Shown here one piece after another: positions 46,690 through 57,198 of a DNA stretch of 64,000 nucleotides. The stretch's first letter is position 1. Each line of letters begins with the position of its first letter. Origin of the DNA: Oehlia diaphana (lineage: Eukaryota; Glomeromycota; Glomeromycetes; Glomerales; Glomeraceae); NCBI GenBank assembly GCA_003833135.1, contig QZLH01000041.1, positions 8,473 to 72,472 on the forward strand, read 5' to 3'. The notes beneath the pieces are model-generated. The model was not told the DNA's origin and ran no database searches. It saw nothing but the letters and a program-made list of their open reading frames with translations. The position numbers and the translations under genes are program-made.

Positions 46690-47629
46690 TGTTGCTGCAC
46701 CTCAACGTTGGTGATCAGGTGACAAGAAGTTTTTTAAAAGACTTTGGCTAAGTCAGCTGACGTATTCTTCAAATATGCCAAAAAAACGATTTGAAAACTG
46801 TGAATAAAATTTTTGAATTTGATAAATAGTTGATTAGTATATTAAGAGAAACTAACGAAAAATCAAATAACAAAAAAAGAAAAGGAATAATATATTTTAA
46901 TGTTTCAATATGCAACTCTTTATCTTATCCGCAACTGTCCAAGCTCAGAACTTTTTTTCGACATTCAACTATTCCCCTTGTTATTATTCGCTCCTTTCGG
47001 TGCTTTCACCTTTCTTTTAGCCTCAAAAGCGATAAATTGAGTACGAATTAAAGTTAAAGTATTCAACAATTTGATCGAAATTATGTGATATCCATATATC
47101 ACGCCGCGTAATCAACCAATATATAGTCCAAAGATTAAATTATAATTTTATTTAAAGTAACGCCGGAATATTAATTGTGCCTGAAGAGCATTATAAATTA
47201 TAGATAGTCTTGCTTTAATTATTCATAGATAAAAAATTTTTAACTGTACATTATACTGGCTAATTATTCGATTTATTTACTGGTTAATTAAACGGAAACT
47301 GTAGAATATAAATTTTGCGTTTACGCTTATTTTATTTAGCCCATTAGAATATTTAAATAGTAATCTGCTGTCTCATTTGCATTATTTAATTACTGCGCCA
47401 TTAACCTTATTTACAGTAAATGAATATTTAATACATTGTGGCCTACTTTCTAAAAAATTTAAATAGATAGTCATTATAGAAATACAGAACTATTTTAAGT
47501 ATTTTGATTAAGTTATTTCTTTTAATTTAATTTTGTACGTTTACTAAAATTTTATTTGATACTGTTGACTATCAGTTGGATTCCAAATTTTTAAATTAAG
47601 ATTTTTAGAATTTGTAAAACTGAAGGTAT
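46690..47629. other. Intergenic
   Basis: AT-rich with no recognisable gene. A 73-codon frame at 46830-47051 (+) has no domain signature. Confidence 0.4.
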
Positions 47630-47635
47630 TTCACT

Positions 47636-47809
47636 AGAAACCTTTGGCACTATCATTCATTACTCCTATTTCTCCTGCACCTTCAGAGGTGCCATCAGCG
47701 ATAGCTCCTGTTAATGTACAAGTAACAACAACTCTTGTACAGCGGATTGCTGCAGATGATGATTCTTCAACATTTATATGGTCAATATATTCTATAAAAT
47801 TATCGCCCA
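47636..47809 (-). pseudogene. Short 58-codon frame, possible 5' end of a transposase-like gene
   Basis: The minus-strand frame starts at an ATG (MGDNFIEYIDHINVEESSSA) and ends at TAG after DSAKGF. It is more GC-rich than its neighbours. About 200 bp upstream (near 48016) there is a CAGAGTTGTAATTACGGCC-type sequence that resembles a transposon end. My inference is a truncated element carrying the first codons of its gene; an unrelated small gene is possible. The family is not recognised. Confidence 0.3.
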
Positions 47810-48019
47810 TATTGTATTAATTTAAATAAATTAAAAATTAAAAAATTTTATAAAAAAAGTCTTACCATCCGTCTCTTTACCTATTGTCTATTGTCTAATC
47901 AACATTTTTTTTGTAAACAGGATTCGATTTTTACTATGTTATTTGTCATGTGATTTTCTCCGATGATTTTCGGCCAAAATATTATTCTTAATTCTGGCCG
48001 TAATTACAACTCTGTAAAA

Positions 48020-48190
48020 AAAGTCTATCCATTTTTTATATTCCATCTTTTTTCCGTAAAAGGCTCATATTTCCGGACTTAATAACCTTATATCACGGAA
48101 TTTATCGAATTATTTACAATCTCCGTGTGGAAGGCTCATTTTTTCAAAGTTTTTACGGAAATAACGGATAAAATTTTTTATAGGGTAGTG
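48020..48190 (+). repeat. Copy of the hAT-MITE interior (35.1 kb family)
   Basis: The order tatattccat, tttttccgtaaaa, ggctcatatttccgga, taataaccttatatc, cggaatttatcgaattattta, ggctcattttt, acggaaataacggataaaatttt and tataggg is the same as at 35320-35490, with about 85 percent identity by eye. Terminal repeats are missing or diverged. Confidence 0.7.
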
Positions 48191-48629
48191 AATTACTTTT
48201 TATTAATACCTATTTCCCGTCCGATTCCGATTCAGATATCTAAGATTCACACGATTTACTTAAAGTACAATCTTGTGTTTATAGATATCATTGTTAGTGA
48301 TCTACAATGCATAAGGTGATGGATATACTTTCAAAAAAAGTAATATTATTAGTATTTTTATACAATTTGTTTACTTAATTTAATAGTGAAACACCAATGA
48401 GAAAAAAGAACTTTGAAAGGCAAAATTCAAAAAATTTTTGCGTATACATACATGTATTATTCCCCTTTTTCAAACCCTCCTCGGCAAACAAAATTATATT
48501 CATAGTAACCTATTCTATAGAGCAATTTTTTCATTTGCTTACATGTCATGTGATTTTAAAGATAAAATTACCATAATTACAGTTTCCCATCTCCGTGAAA
48601 TTGATCATCCAATTATTTACCTAAAACGA
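48191..48629. other. Intergenic
   Basis: An 85-codon open frame (48438-48695, +) runs into the following repeat and is not conserved in the other repeat copies; not supported as a gene. Confidence 0.35.
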
Positions 48630-48760
48630 ATAAGGGGTTCAACGCTGAAAATAGCAAAGGCATTTTTATTTGACAAAACAAGAAATATTAAATGAAAAAA
48701 AAAGAATTCTAGAAGGATGACAGTTTGCAGAATTTTTAATTCATGTTGATAATCATTTTT
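48630..48760 (+). repeat. Interspersed repeat family A, copy 1
   Basis: The block with caacgctgaaaatagc, then tttttatttgacaaaacaag, then aaatattaa and aaaaaaagaattctagaagg is shared with 49840-50000 and 50385-50560. Confidence 0.5.
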
Positions 48761-49839
48761 AATTTTTACTTTTTTTGACCTTAAATAAAACTTGTAGATC
48801 GAGTAAAATTATATATTTCCATTTTAAAAAATTTTCTTAATAATTTTATCAAAATAATTGAATTATATAAATTATTGATTTATGACATCAATGGGTTAAA
48901 AGATTAATTTCAAATCGATCCTTAGACCCATTACAAATTATATTAAAAGATGAGGCCTTGGTTCGTGAACTCTTATTCGCCTTGTGCAAGTAAACGAGAA
49001 AATCAAAACTTGCGATCGTTAATCAATTGAGCCGTGACCACCAATACGTGTATTATTGGCACACACCCGATTTTCGTCACATGCCTCGAAGTCTGGCGCA
49101 TTATCATCGAACAACGTTATATCGTAATCTACAATATAACTAAAAGTGCCAATAGAGCTGGGTACAGATCGGGAACTCGTTCGTACATTTTCAAGTTTCT
49201 GGCCGTGGAAGAAGTGACAACATTAACATTCTCAAAATTTTGTCTATCTTTGATACCTTCGGATCACTTTAATATAATAAATAACCCTACCACTGTTGCC
49301 TTCTTTATGTGTACAACTTTAAATTTGGAGATAACTCAAGTTTTGTGATAACAATTGTCAGTACGCGAAATTGTCAGTACGCGAAAAAATGATTAATACG
49401 GTTCTGTCATTTACTCATTAGGCTGTGATTCTCCGATTCTCAGGGTAATGGTGCTTCAAAATATCGAATTTCATCTCGTCGTCTATAAATAATTTGAAAT
49501 AGATTAGTGCAGTCATTTTGTGGATTTCAAAATTATTCGTCAGGAAAATGTCATATAAAAAACAAATTCATTATTTTTGTCATGTGACACCGGCCGAGTG
49601 AAAAATTTGAAAATTTTTTTTTTTTTTATAAATCTCGGTTATGTAATTGGATTTTTTTTTCATACGAAAAGTTGCGACAAAAAAATATGATAAATGAAAA
49701 TCTTAAATTTTAATTTAACCAATAGAAAATCCTCTGTTATTCGTTAAGTCTAATTGCAGTATCGTTATTATCCATCTAATATTAAACATTGATGCGCAAG
49801 GCGAAGATCCCGTTAATGAAAAATTTGTATTGGAAATAA
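48761..49839. other. Intergenic; short direct duplication
   Basis: A 16-bp direct duplication ttgtcagtacgcgaaa lies at about 49354-49386. A GC-richer 104-codon frame (49034-49348, +) has no recognisable domain and no support from neighbours, so I do not call it a gene. Confidence 0.4.
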
Positions 49840-50000
49840 GTATGACAAAATAAACAAAATAAGCAATCTTCAACTTTTTAAATAACATATAACTTAATAT
49901 AGTTTATTTATTTATTGTTTATCGTTAATACAAGAACGCTAATGAAAAAAAGAATTATGGAAGGCAGATTCTTAAAGATAATACATATTGTTCATTAACT
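49840..50000 (+). repeat. Interspersed repeat family A, copy 2
   Basis: Shares aacaaaataagcaat, then the tttatttatt spacer and aagaacgctaatgaaaaaaa, then attatggaaggc with the copy at 50385-50560. Two copies within 600 bp in the same orientation indicate local duplication. Confidence 0.55.
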
Positions 50001-50149
50001 GATGGTGATCGAAAATACTTGTCCTCCGATTACGCAACACGCATTATGGATTATTTTTTTTTTTAAAAAAAAAAAAAATCAGAATTTAAATGATATATAA
50101 CGTTTATTTACAGTATTTATTTTAACATGTTAATTAATAATTTATTGAG

Positions 50150-50330
50150 TTTCTATGTTTCTATTTTTAGTTTTAGAAAGACTTTCTAATTTATTTTGAG
50201 CCAGATTTTTTACGTTCTATCAGCTTAACTTTTGCAAATTTTATCCATTTTTCCAAGATTGTAATGTTCTTAAATCTGCAGCTTTTTGATATAATTCGAA
50301 GCTGACTTATCAGCGGCCTATACATCTAAG
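50150..50330 (-). pseudogene. Sel1 C-terminal fragment of the kinase family
   Basis: On the minus strand the segment resembles the last part of the neighbouring gene: AADLRT..-like text, a KAADL block (atctgcagctttttgatataattcgaa has the same words as at 51112-51141) and the LAQNKLESLSKTKNRNIET-like end (aatttattttgagcc matches 50971-50985). It is a truncated duplicate of the 3' exon of the gene at 50920-53212. Confidence 0.6.
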
Positions 50331-50384
50331 ATTCGTCTTATTTATTTACTGTAAGACGGCGTCAGGTGGTGGTACAACGCTAAA

Positions 50385-50560
50385 AATATCGTTATTTCAT
50401 AACACTTTTATTTTACAAAACAAGCAATATTAATAACCTTTTTTTAAAAAAAATTATACACTTTATTTATATTTATTATTAAAATAATACACAAGAACGT
50501 CAATGAAAAAATAATTGTGGAAGGAAAATATTCCTTGATGATAATTTATTGTGTGTGACT
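50385..50560 (+). repeat. Interspersed repeat family A, copy 3
   Basis: Shares caacgctaaaaatatcg, tttttattttacaaaacaag, caatattaa, caagaacgtcaatgaaaaaa and attgtggaagg with the copies at 48630 and 49840. The remaining sequence up to 50919 is plain intergenic DNA. Confidence 0.55.
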
Positions 50561-50919
50561 TGTTGAGTTCCGTTCAAATTCAGATAATCACAATTTGAAA
50601 TATCGTAATCACCATCATCACAAGATAAATAAAGAAATTATTTTATTATCATTTTGTAGAAATTTAGTTTTTTAAGTTAAATGTCAGTTTAACTTTTAGT
50701 CCGGAGCAAAAGCAGAGGACTATCTCCGGAGACACAACAGATAACTAAATTTCCTGCCAAGCGTCCTTCCACAAAAATTACCACTATTTCTTTTTTGGAT
50801 AATCCCTTGGCATCATGTTATTTCTCTGAATGCAGTCACGTGCATATTGTGGATCAGCAGTTTGACTAATTAAAAAGTTATAATACACTATTTATTTAAA
50901 ACATTAATTACTTTTTATT

Positions 50920-53212
50920 TTAATTAATTTTACATGAATCCTTTTTTCTGTTCTTAATTTTTGAAATTCTTTTTAATTTATTTTGAGCCTTTTTGTTTCC
51001 ATTTTCAACAGATTTTCTATACCAATGAATTGCTCTACCAATATCTTCTGTAATTCCTTCCCCAATTTTATACATTCTTGCAAGATTATATTGAGCCACA
51101 TTATTCTCTAAATTTGCAGCTTTTTGATATAATTCGAATGCTTTTTGCTTATTAATACTAATTCCAATTCCATTATCATAACAATATCCTAACATTAATA
51201 TTCCGCCTGAATATCCTCCTTCCGCTGATTGCCCAAACAGTTCAAAAGCTTTTATATAATCTTTATCAACACCACTCCCATTTAGATATGAAAGGCCAAG
51301 ATTATATTTAGCCATAATATTTCCATTATCTGCAGCTTTTGTGTACCAATTTACGGCCATTTTTGAATTTTTTTTAACGCCTATTCCGTTAAAATAACAA
51401 GAACCAATACTCATTTGTCCTGCAACAAAATTTTTATTGGCTGATTTTTCAATAAATTTAAAAGCTAATTTTTCATCTTTGTTTGTTCCATATCCATGTA
51501 AATAACATAAACCAATACAATATGATGCTAATATATAATCTTTCACTAAATCGTTGGTAAAACAATTAAATGCTTTTTCATAATTTACGCTTGTTCCAAT
51601 TCCTAGAGAATTAAAATATCCAAGTAAAAAAATAGAATTCGGATTATCTTGATTATTTAACAAAAAATTATACGCTTCTCCTGAATTTATATAATATCCA
51701 TCAAAATAATTAAGAATATATTGTTTTCTCAATTTTGGTTCTTTTCCTTCATTTATTATTTTAGCGATAAATTCTATGATTTTATTGATATCTTCGGAAA
51801 AACTGGTTGGCATCGTAGTCTCTATTTCTCTTGTATCCAAATTATTAAAATTTTCAATAAAATTAGATAATTCTCCAGGTAATGAATTAATCTTGGTCAG
51901 AGAACCACTCGAACCAAAGACTGAGATTGATTCATGATCATCGATTTGATATTGTTCAATTATTTCAGTCATTACACCTGTTTTTGTAATTATCGCATTT
52001 AATCTGTCTACTACTTGATTTATAGTTGGACGATTATCTGGATTCTCATGCCAACACTCTAAAGATATATAAATTTTAATTAGAAAACGTATATCTAATT
52101 TTAACGTATTACTAATTTTAATGTAAAGTATTACTAATTTTAACAATTAAATTTACCTACCAGTATAAATTTTCATATAATCCATGGGTGTACCAGGAAT
52201 GGGTTTTTCTCTACGACCTTGTAAAATTTCTATAGCTAAATCAAGATCATAATGTTCATCTTGGACATAAAAAGGTTGTTGACCGCTAGATATTTCCCAA
52301 AGCAACACACCGATACTATAAACATCACTCTTTTTATTTAGCGAGTTATTATTTTTTTGTTTACCAAATCTTATTGGATCAACGTAAGGAATCATACCAA
52401 ATATTTTTGATTGATTTTTAGATGTTTCACCAATTCTTCTAGACAGTCCAAAATCTGCTAATTTGATGGTTTTTTGATGAATCAACACATTGCCAGAATG
52501 CTGTTAAGATAAATATTATAATAAATATAATAATTATAATAAAATTAATTTTAATTAAAATAAATTACCAAATCACGATGCACAATTTCTTCATTATGCA
52601 AACATGATACTGCGGAAGCCAATTGGTACGCCAATTTGCATTTGTCATCCCAAGTAAGAGTGTTAAAGTTTTTCTTCAAATAGTCTTGAAGAGAACCATC
52701 ATTAGCATATTCCATTACAAACATGTAATTTTTTAATTGAGCTGCATTACTTTCTAGTGAATAAAAGTTTATTAATATTTTGTAAAGTTAAACGATGTTA
52801 TTGATATTTTATCTTACCTGACTCAAGTTTCGTAAGTCCATAAAATTTAATCACATTATCATGAAATTGTATATCTCGTTGTAGTTTTAGCTATAATTAT
52901 TTATATTCATATAAATAATAAATATATTATAATATAAAAATATTTATTATAATTTACCTCGCGAACTATTTCTTTTATAGTGACGTTATCAAAATTATAA
53001 AAAGATTTCAACGCTAAGAATTTATCCGAATTTTTCCATTTCACACGATAAACTTTACCGAATCCTCCAGAACCAACTTCTTGAATATTGTTGAAATATT
53101 CATATTCATAATACTTAAAGTATCCTTTGTCAATAGCTTCTTCAATCCATTCAGCGAATTCATTTTGATTTTTAGTAATTTCCGTATCGTTTATTTCGAT
53201 ATCACTAGACAT
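50920..53212 (-). CDS. Protein kinase with C-terminal Sel1 repeats, 663 aa
   Basis: Five exons on the minus strand: 53212-52958, 52890-52818, 52753-52569, 52500-52161 and 52058-50920. Sizes 73 and 340 nt and all phases are identical to the gene at 31629. Glycine loop GSGGFGK (47-53), Lys69 (LALKSF), HRDL at 168-171, HSGNVLI, DFG at 187-189, then FGMIPYVDP and DVYSIGVLLWEISSG. The C-lobe ends with ECWHENPDNRPTINQVVDRL. Six Sel1 repeats (about 425-650; for example AKYNLGLSYLNGSGVDKDYIKAFELF) follow. All catalytic residues are present. The start ATG at 53212 matches the 5' ends kept in the relics at 15107 and 19528. Nearest neighbour is the Kelch gene, same strand. Probable cytosolic signalling kinase; target unknown. 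Confidence 0.9.
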
Positions 53213-53640
53213 AGCGGAATAAGATTTTATTTTATTACGTAAAATAATAATTCTTAAATAAATTTTTTTTTTTTTGGAGGTTTATTATTGATAATTAATA
53301 GAGTTATGCTAAACAAAACAAATAACAAATAATCATGAAGGTTTATTTTATTTGTCCATAAGTACAACATATTAAAAAAAAATCCTATTTTTAGTACTTT
53401 AGTTGAAGTGTACAAAATATTGTTTTACGCCATTCAACAAAAAAAGCAAATTCATTGGACGATCTTATTCTACTCTATATAATCACATTTTATATTGTGA
53501 TTGTATAAAGAAACGATTATATGGAGGTTATGGGAACTTTATTTCAGAATATTAAATAAGCTATAATCAATTAATTTATTACATGTATAGAAAATTATTT
53601 AGATGGAAATATAAAGAAAAGAAAATAAAGAATTCATAAT
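53213..53640. other. Spacer between kinase-Sel1 and Kelch genes
   Basis: This is the promoter side of the kinase-Sel1 gene and the 3' side of the Kelch gene. AT-rich, no distinct motif recognised. Confidence 0.4.
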
Positions 53641-55080
53641 TTAATTAAAATCATCAACCGCAATTTTAGAACGTTCTCGTTGGCTGTTTCTTTTTCTTTT
53701 TTTATAAAATCTATAACTAAAGAAACTTACTAATATACTAAAAATAACCGCTACAATACTTGCGATACTAGCGTCAATAATTTTATTAACACCATTACCG
53801 TCTCCGATTGATTTATTTGGTTTGAAATCTGTTACCCATCTATAAGTTGATTTATCGGATAAATCAAGTAAATATATTCCTGAATCAGGTTGATTATCAT
53901 CATTTAATATACCAAAGGCAATAATCATGAAATTATCATAAAAGCAAGCAGTATGATAGGACTTCGGTTTCGGTTTATCCTTAACTTCTGGTATCGACCA
54001 TTCATATTTTGTTGTATCTAACACTGCCAAATCACTTGGGAATGCAGTGTCTTTTGCACCGCCATATACAATTATTCTTCCGTCTGCTGGTACTATTAAA
54101 TTGAATATTATTTTTATAAAAAGGTTCAATTTATTACTTTTGTAAAATATTGATTATAATGTTGGTTGAAATTTACCTAGAATTGCCGAGAAACCTGATC
54201 TGTGCACTACATTATCACCTTTAGTTGTCTAAGCAAATAAAATATAGTTTAATTAAACAATATAAATAAAACGAATTGTAATTGTAATCATATATACCTT
54301 TATATCCCATTCATTGGAATTTATATTATATCGTGTTATCTTTTAAAAAAAAATAATCAAATAAATAAATGCATATTACTTCAAAAACACGCACAAATTG
54401 ATTATTACACATACATTTTTCAGAAAAACGTCTCTAGTGTCAGTACTATTACTATGTCCACCAATATACAAGATATATCCATCTAACAATAAAATAGTGG
54501 AAAAACAACAGATTTGCAGAGGAGCAGATATAATTTGTTGCCAACTTAATTGATTATTATTGGTATCAAGTATCCACATGTCATTAAGAGGGTTGTATGT
54601 ATCATTTCTGCCACCAAAATAATAAATTCTTCCTGTAGAATCATTAGCAACTACACCATTTTGTATTCTATGTACTGGTGAAGTAGTTCCGGCTATAGGA
54701 GGGTTTGTCCATTTATCTGAATTAATACTATATTGATAAACAAGACTTGTTTTATCACTAACCATAAGACAACCAAATAGATATATCATGTTGTTTGTTG
54801 TAACTGCATTACACCATGCATTTGGTGCTAATCCATTATCGTTTAATTGTTTGTATTGAAGTGTGTCCAGATTCTTCGTTGAAAAAGGGTTAGAGAGGTC
54901 AAGATAAAAGAAATCTGATAGCGATTTACCTTTATGATTAAAACCTCCTATGAAGTACCATTTTGAACCAATTAATATTGATGCATGTCGAAATCTTGAC
55001 TTTGGATTATACATAGTATATGTTAAGGAAGCTTTATATAATAAAATAAATATTAGAAGATAATTATGAAATTTAATCAT
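53641..55080 (-). CDS. Kelch-repeat single-pass membrane protein, 403 aa
   Basis: Four exons on the minus strand: 55080-54415, 54339-54298, 54228-54177 and 54092-53641, in frame. An N-terminal signal peptide (FHNYLLIFILLYKASLTYT) is followed by Kelch-type repeats with the GG pattern (RFRHASILIGSKWYFIGG, NAVTTNNMIYLFG, RIYYFGGRND, GYILYIGGHSN, GRIIVYGGAKDTAF), which would fold into a beta-propeller. A transmembrane helix near residues 360-382 (IASIVAVIFSILVSFFSYRF) and a short basic tail (KKRKRNSQRERSK) complete a type I topology. Such Kelch proteins form a large family in Rhizophagus; a cell-surface or secretory-pathway binding role is likely. No frameshifts. Confidence 0.85.
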
Positions 55081-55393
55081 TTTGGTTATCTAATATTTTA
55101 AAATATTGTAATGAGAAAATAACTCCCTTTCACCTTATCGTCAATTTATAATGTATCATTGTGTATCATCGGGATCATCCGCGAGATTATAAAATATGGC
55201 ACGCCGACTCGGACACAAAGAAACTTAAATAAGAAAATAAGAACTAAAATTTTGATCAACATTGTATACAGTGGTAATGATTATCAGTTATAAACTTGCA
55301 ACTTTAAATATTGTCCCTTCCTGCTTTTTGTAAATGGCTTAGTTGTGAACAATTCCTAAGTTCATTAAAGCGTTTATTATTTCCTTATCCAAT
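55081..55393. promoter_or_regulatory. Divergent promoter region
   Basis: The Kelch gene (-) and the secreted protein gene (+) start 313 bp apart, back to back, so both promoters must lie here. No clear TATA box is seen. The pairing of two secretory-pathway genes might allow shared control; this is inference. Confidence 0.4.
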
Positions 55394-56382
55394 ATGTCAA
55401 AATATATTCTTCTTTTTCGGCTATTTGTATTCCTAAACTGCGTTTTCCAAATTCTTGGTCAGATTTCTTATGATTTACCCGGTAAATTGAGAAAGCTACA
55501 ATTTTGTTTTATCTCATCTAGACTAAATAAATTCTTTATTATTAGCGGGATGGTTTCCCGACGGAAATACACAATATGACATGGGAGTCGATTATGCGAC
55601 ATTTTATGAGAAAGCTGTAAGAAATTTTTTTAAAAAAATATATAAAAAAAAACTCGTTTTTAAAGTTTTCATGCTAACAAGAGCTCTTATTTCGAATAGC
55701 CCAGTGGTTTTTTAAAATCACGCCCAAACACTATTAATAGTTTAAATCCAAATCCGTATGGTCTTCTGGTGCAAACGTTTATTCCTAGTAATTATTTAGG
55801 ACAACAAATTCGATTGATATGTTTCATAAAATATAGTGTAATAATTTATTAATGGCTTTTTCAAAAAAAAAAAAAAAAAGAACGCTAATGTTGTCTTTTA
55901 TTTTCAGAATGTCTCAACATCGATGGGTTTGTTTATACAAGTTCATAGCGTAAATGGTGGATTTGATAATACGGCCAATAAAAACGCCATAATCAATGGT
56001 AGTTGATGTTCAGTAATTATTTTCTAATTATTTGTTGTATAAGATTTATCAAGTTTTTTATTTATAGGCTCTGGTGATTGGACAAAACTTGAAAGTGTTG
56101 TAAATGTTCCTGAAGACACTGTCTTAATTAGTTTTGGTGCTATATTAAATGGTAAATATTTCCTTATCTTGGCTTCTTTGAACACAAAATAGTTATTAAA
56201 ATTATCGATATTTCATCTTTTTAGGTAAAGGAGTTGTTTGGCTCGACAAATGCAATTTTGAAATCGTAGAACCACCGGATGAGTCAGTGTCTTTTCCCGT
56301 TCCCACATCTGATCCTAATGTTGATAATTGGGGATTATCTACTCATCCAATAAATCTTGATTTCTCGCCTGACTCATTTTAA
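55394..56382 (+). CDS. Small secreted protein with bacterial-like jelly-roll domain, 209 aa
   Basis: Six exons: 55394-55481, 55546-55616, 55700-55837, 55908-55998, 56068-56151 and 56225-56382, all in frame. A signal peptide (ILLFRLFVFLNCVFQILGQ, cleavage near 23) precedes a ~160-residue beta-rich domain: AGWFPDGNTQYDMGVDYATF, SGFLKSRP, YGLLVQTFIPSNYLGQQIRL, STSMGLFIQVHSVNG, GSGDWTKLESVVNVPEDTVL, GAILNGKGVVWLDKCNFEIV. The pattern of YRG..VR-like, G(T)DW..Y..V.DVP and G.G.VW.D...FE.V resembles a domain I know from bacterial proteins (some fused to transcription regulators) with a carbohydrate-binding-module-like sandwich fold. The acidic, Pro-rich tail ends DFSPDSF. No catalytic residues are evident. 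It may bind sugars or other ligands outside the cell. Exon 3's acceptor was chosen because it alone keeps the frame open. Confidence 0.7.
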
Positions 56383-57198
56383 ATCGGGTCGGGATTAATA
56401 ATTTTAGTGGGTTATGATCATGATATTGTCGTAACTCGTAATAATCTGAAATGCATAAAAACATAGCTTACAAATTATAAAAATGTCGGTTATTATTTGT
56501 CAAATCTACTTCATAAAATACAATTATTTGATTAAATAATTCACAATATGCTATCCTACAAATGCAAGAATTCATTATTTTATTTGTCGTTTATGATACA
56601 GCATATCAGTTATATGACGACCAAATCTACTACCCCAAACACTCTAACCTAAGTCCTTTTATCTAAGTCTCGATTGCGGGAAGGAAAAGGGAGTCCCTGT
56701 ATCATTAGATTTTCAGAAATGTATTGATCATATGATAGAAATAGTTGTCTTAGACTTTTACTTCATCTAACACCTTACTATCTGAAGAATACTTAAAAAG
56801 TTGTTTAATATCCGCGGAGATTACCCTGTTCCTCAGATACACCTTTACATTAGGATCATACTTTACGCCGGAACATATAATGGTAAATCAATTAATCTAT
56901 TAAAAGCAGGATCATCCAATACTCAAGATATCGTGTCAAACACTCAATGCCAGCAATTATAAAGGGTTTATTATATAAAATTATAATCTTGCTTTATACT
57001 GTAATACATATTAATTATACCGATTCTTAAAAATTAAAGACGGTCGAAATCCTCAAAAGATTTATTATATGCAGTGTTAGAAGGCAGTAAAATTTAAATA
57101 ATTTATATAAAATAGAATCTTCTAATTTCTCAGTAATATAAAATTGACTTTTTTAGTCTCTACTCCTAACAATCCCTTCAAAATAATGATATATATCA
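56383..57198. other. Intergenic between convergent genes
   Basis: The 3' ends of the secreted protein gene (+) and the aminotransferase gene (-) face each other here. No gene is supported. Confidence 0.5.

Noticed and set aside
49034..49348. 104-codon frame, slightly GC-richer
   Set aside because: No domain, no splice continuation, no paralog in the window; left as unexplained rather than called a gene.
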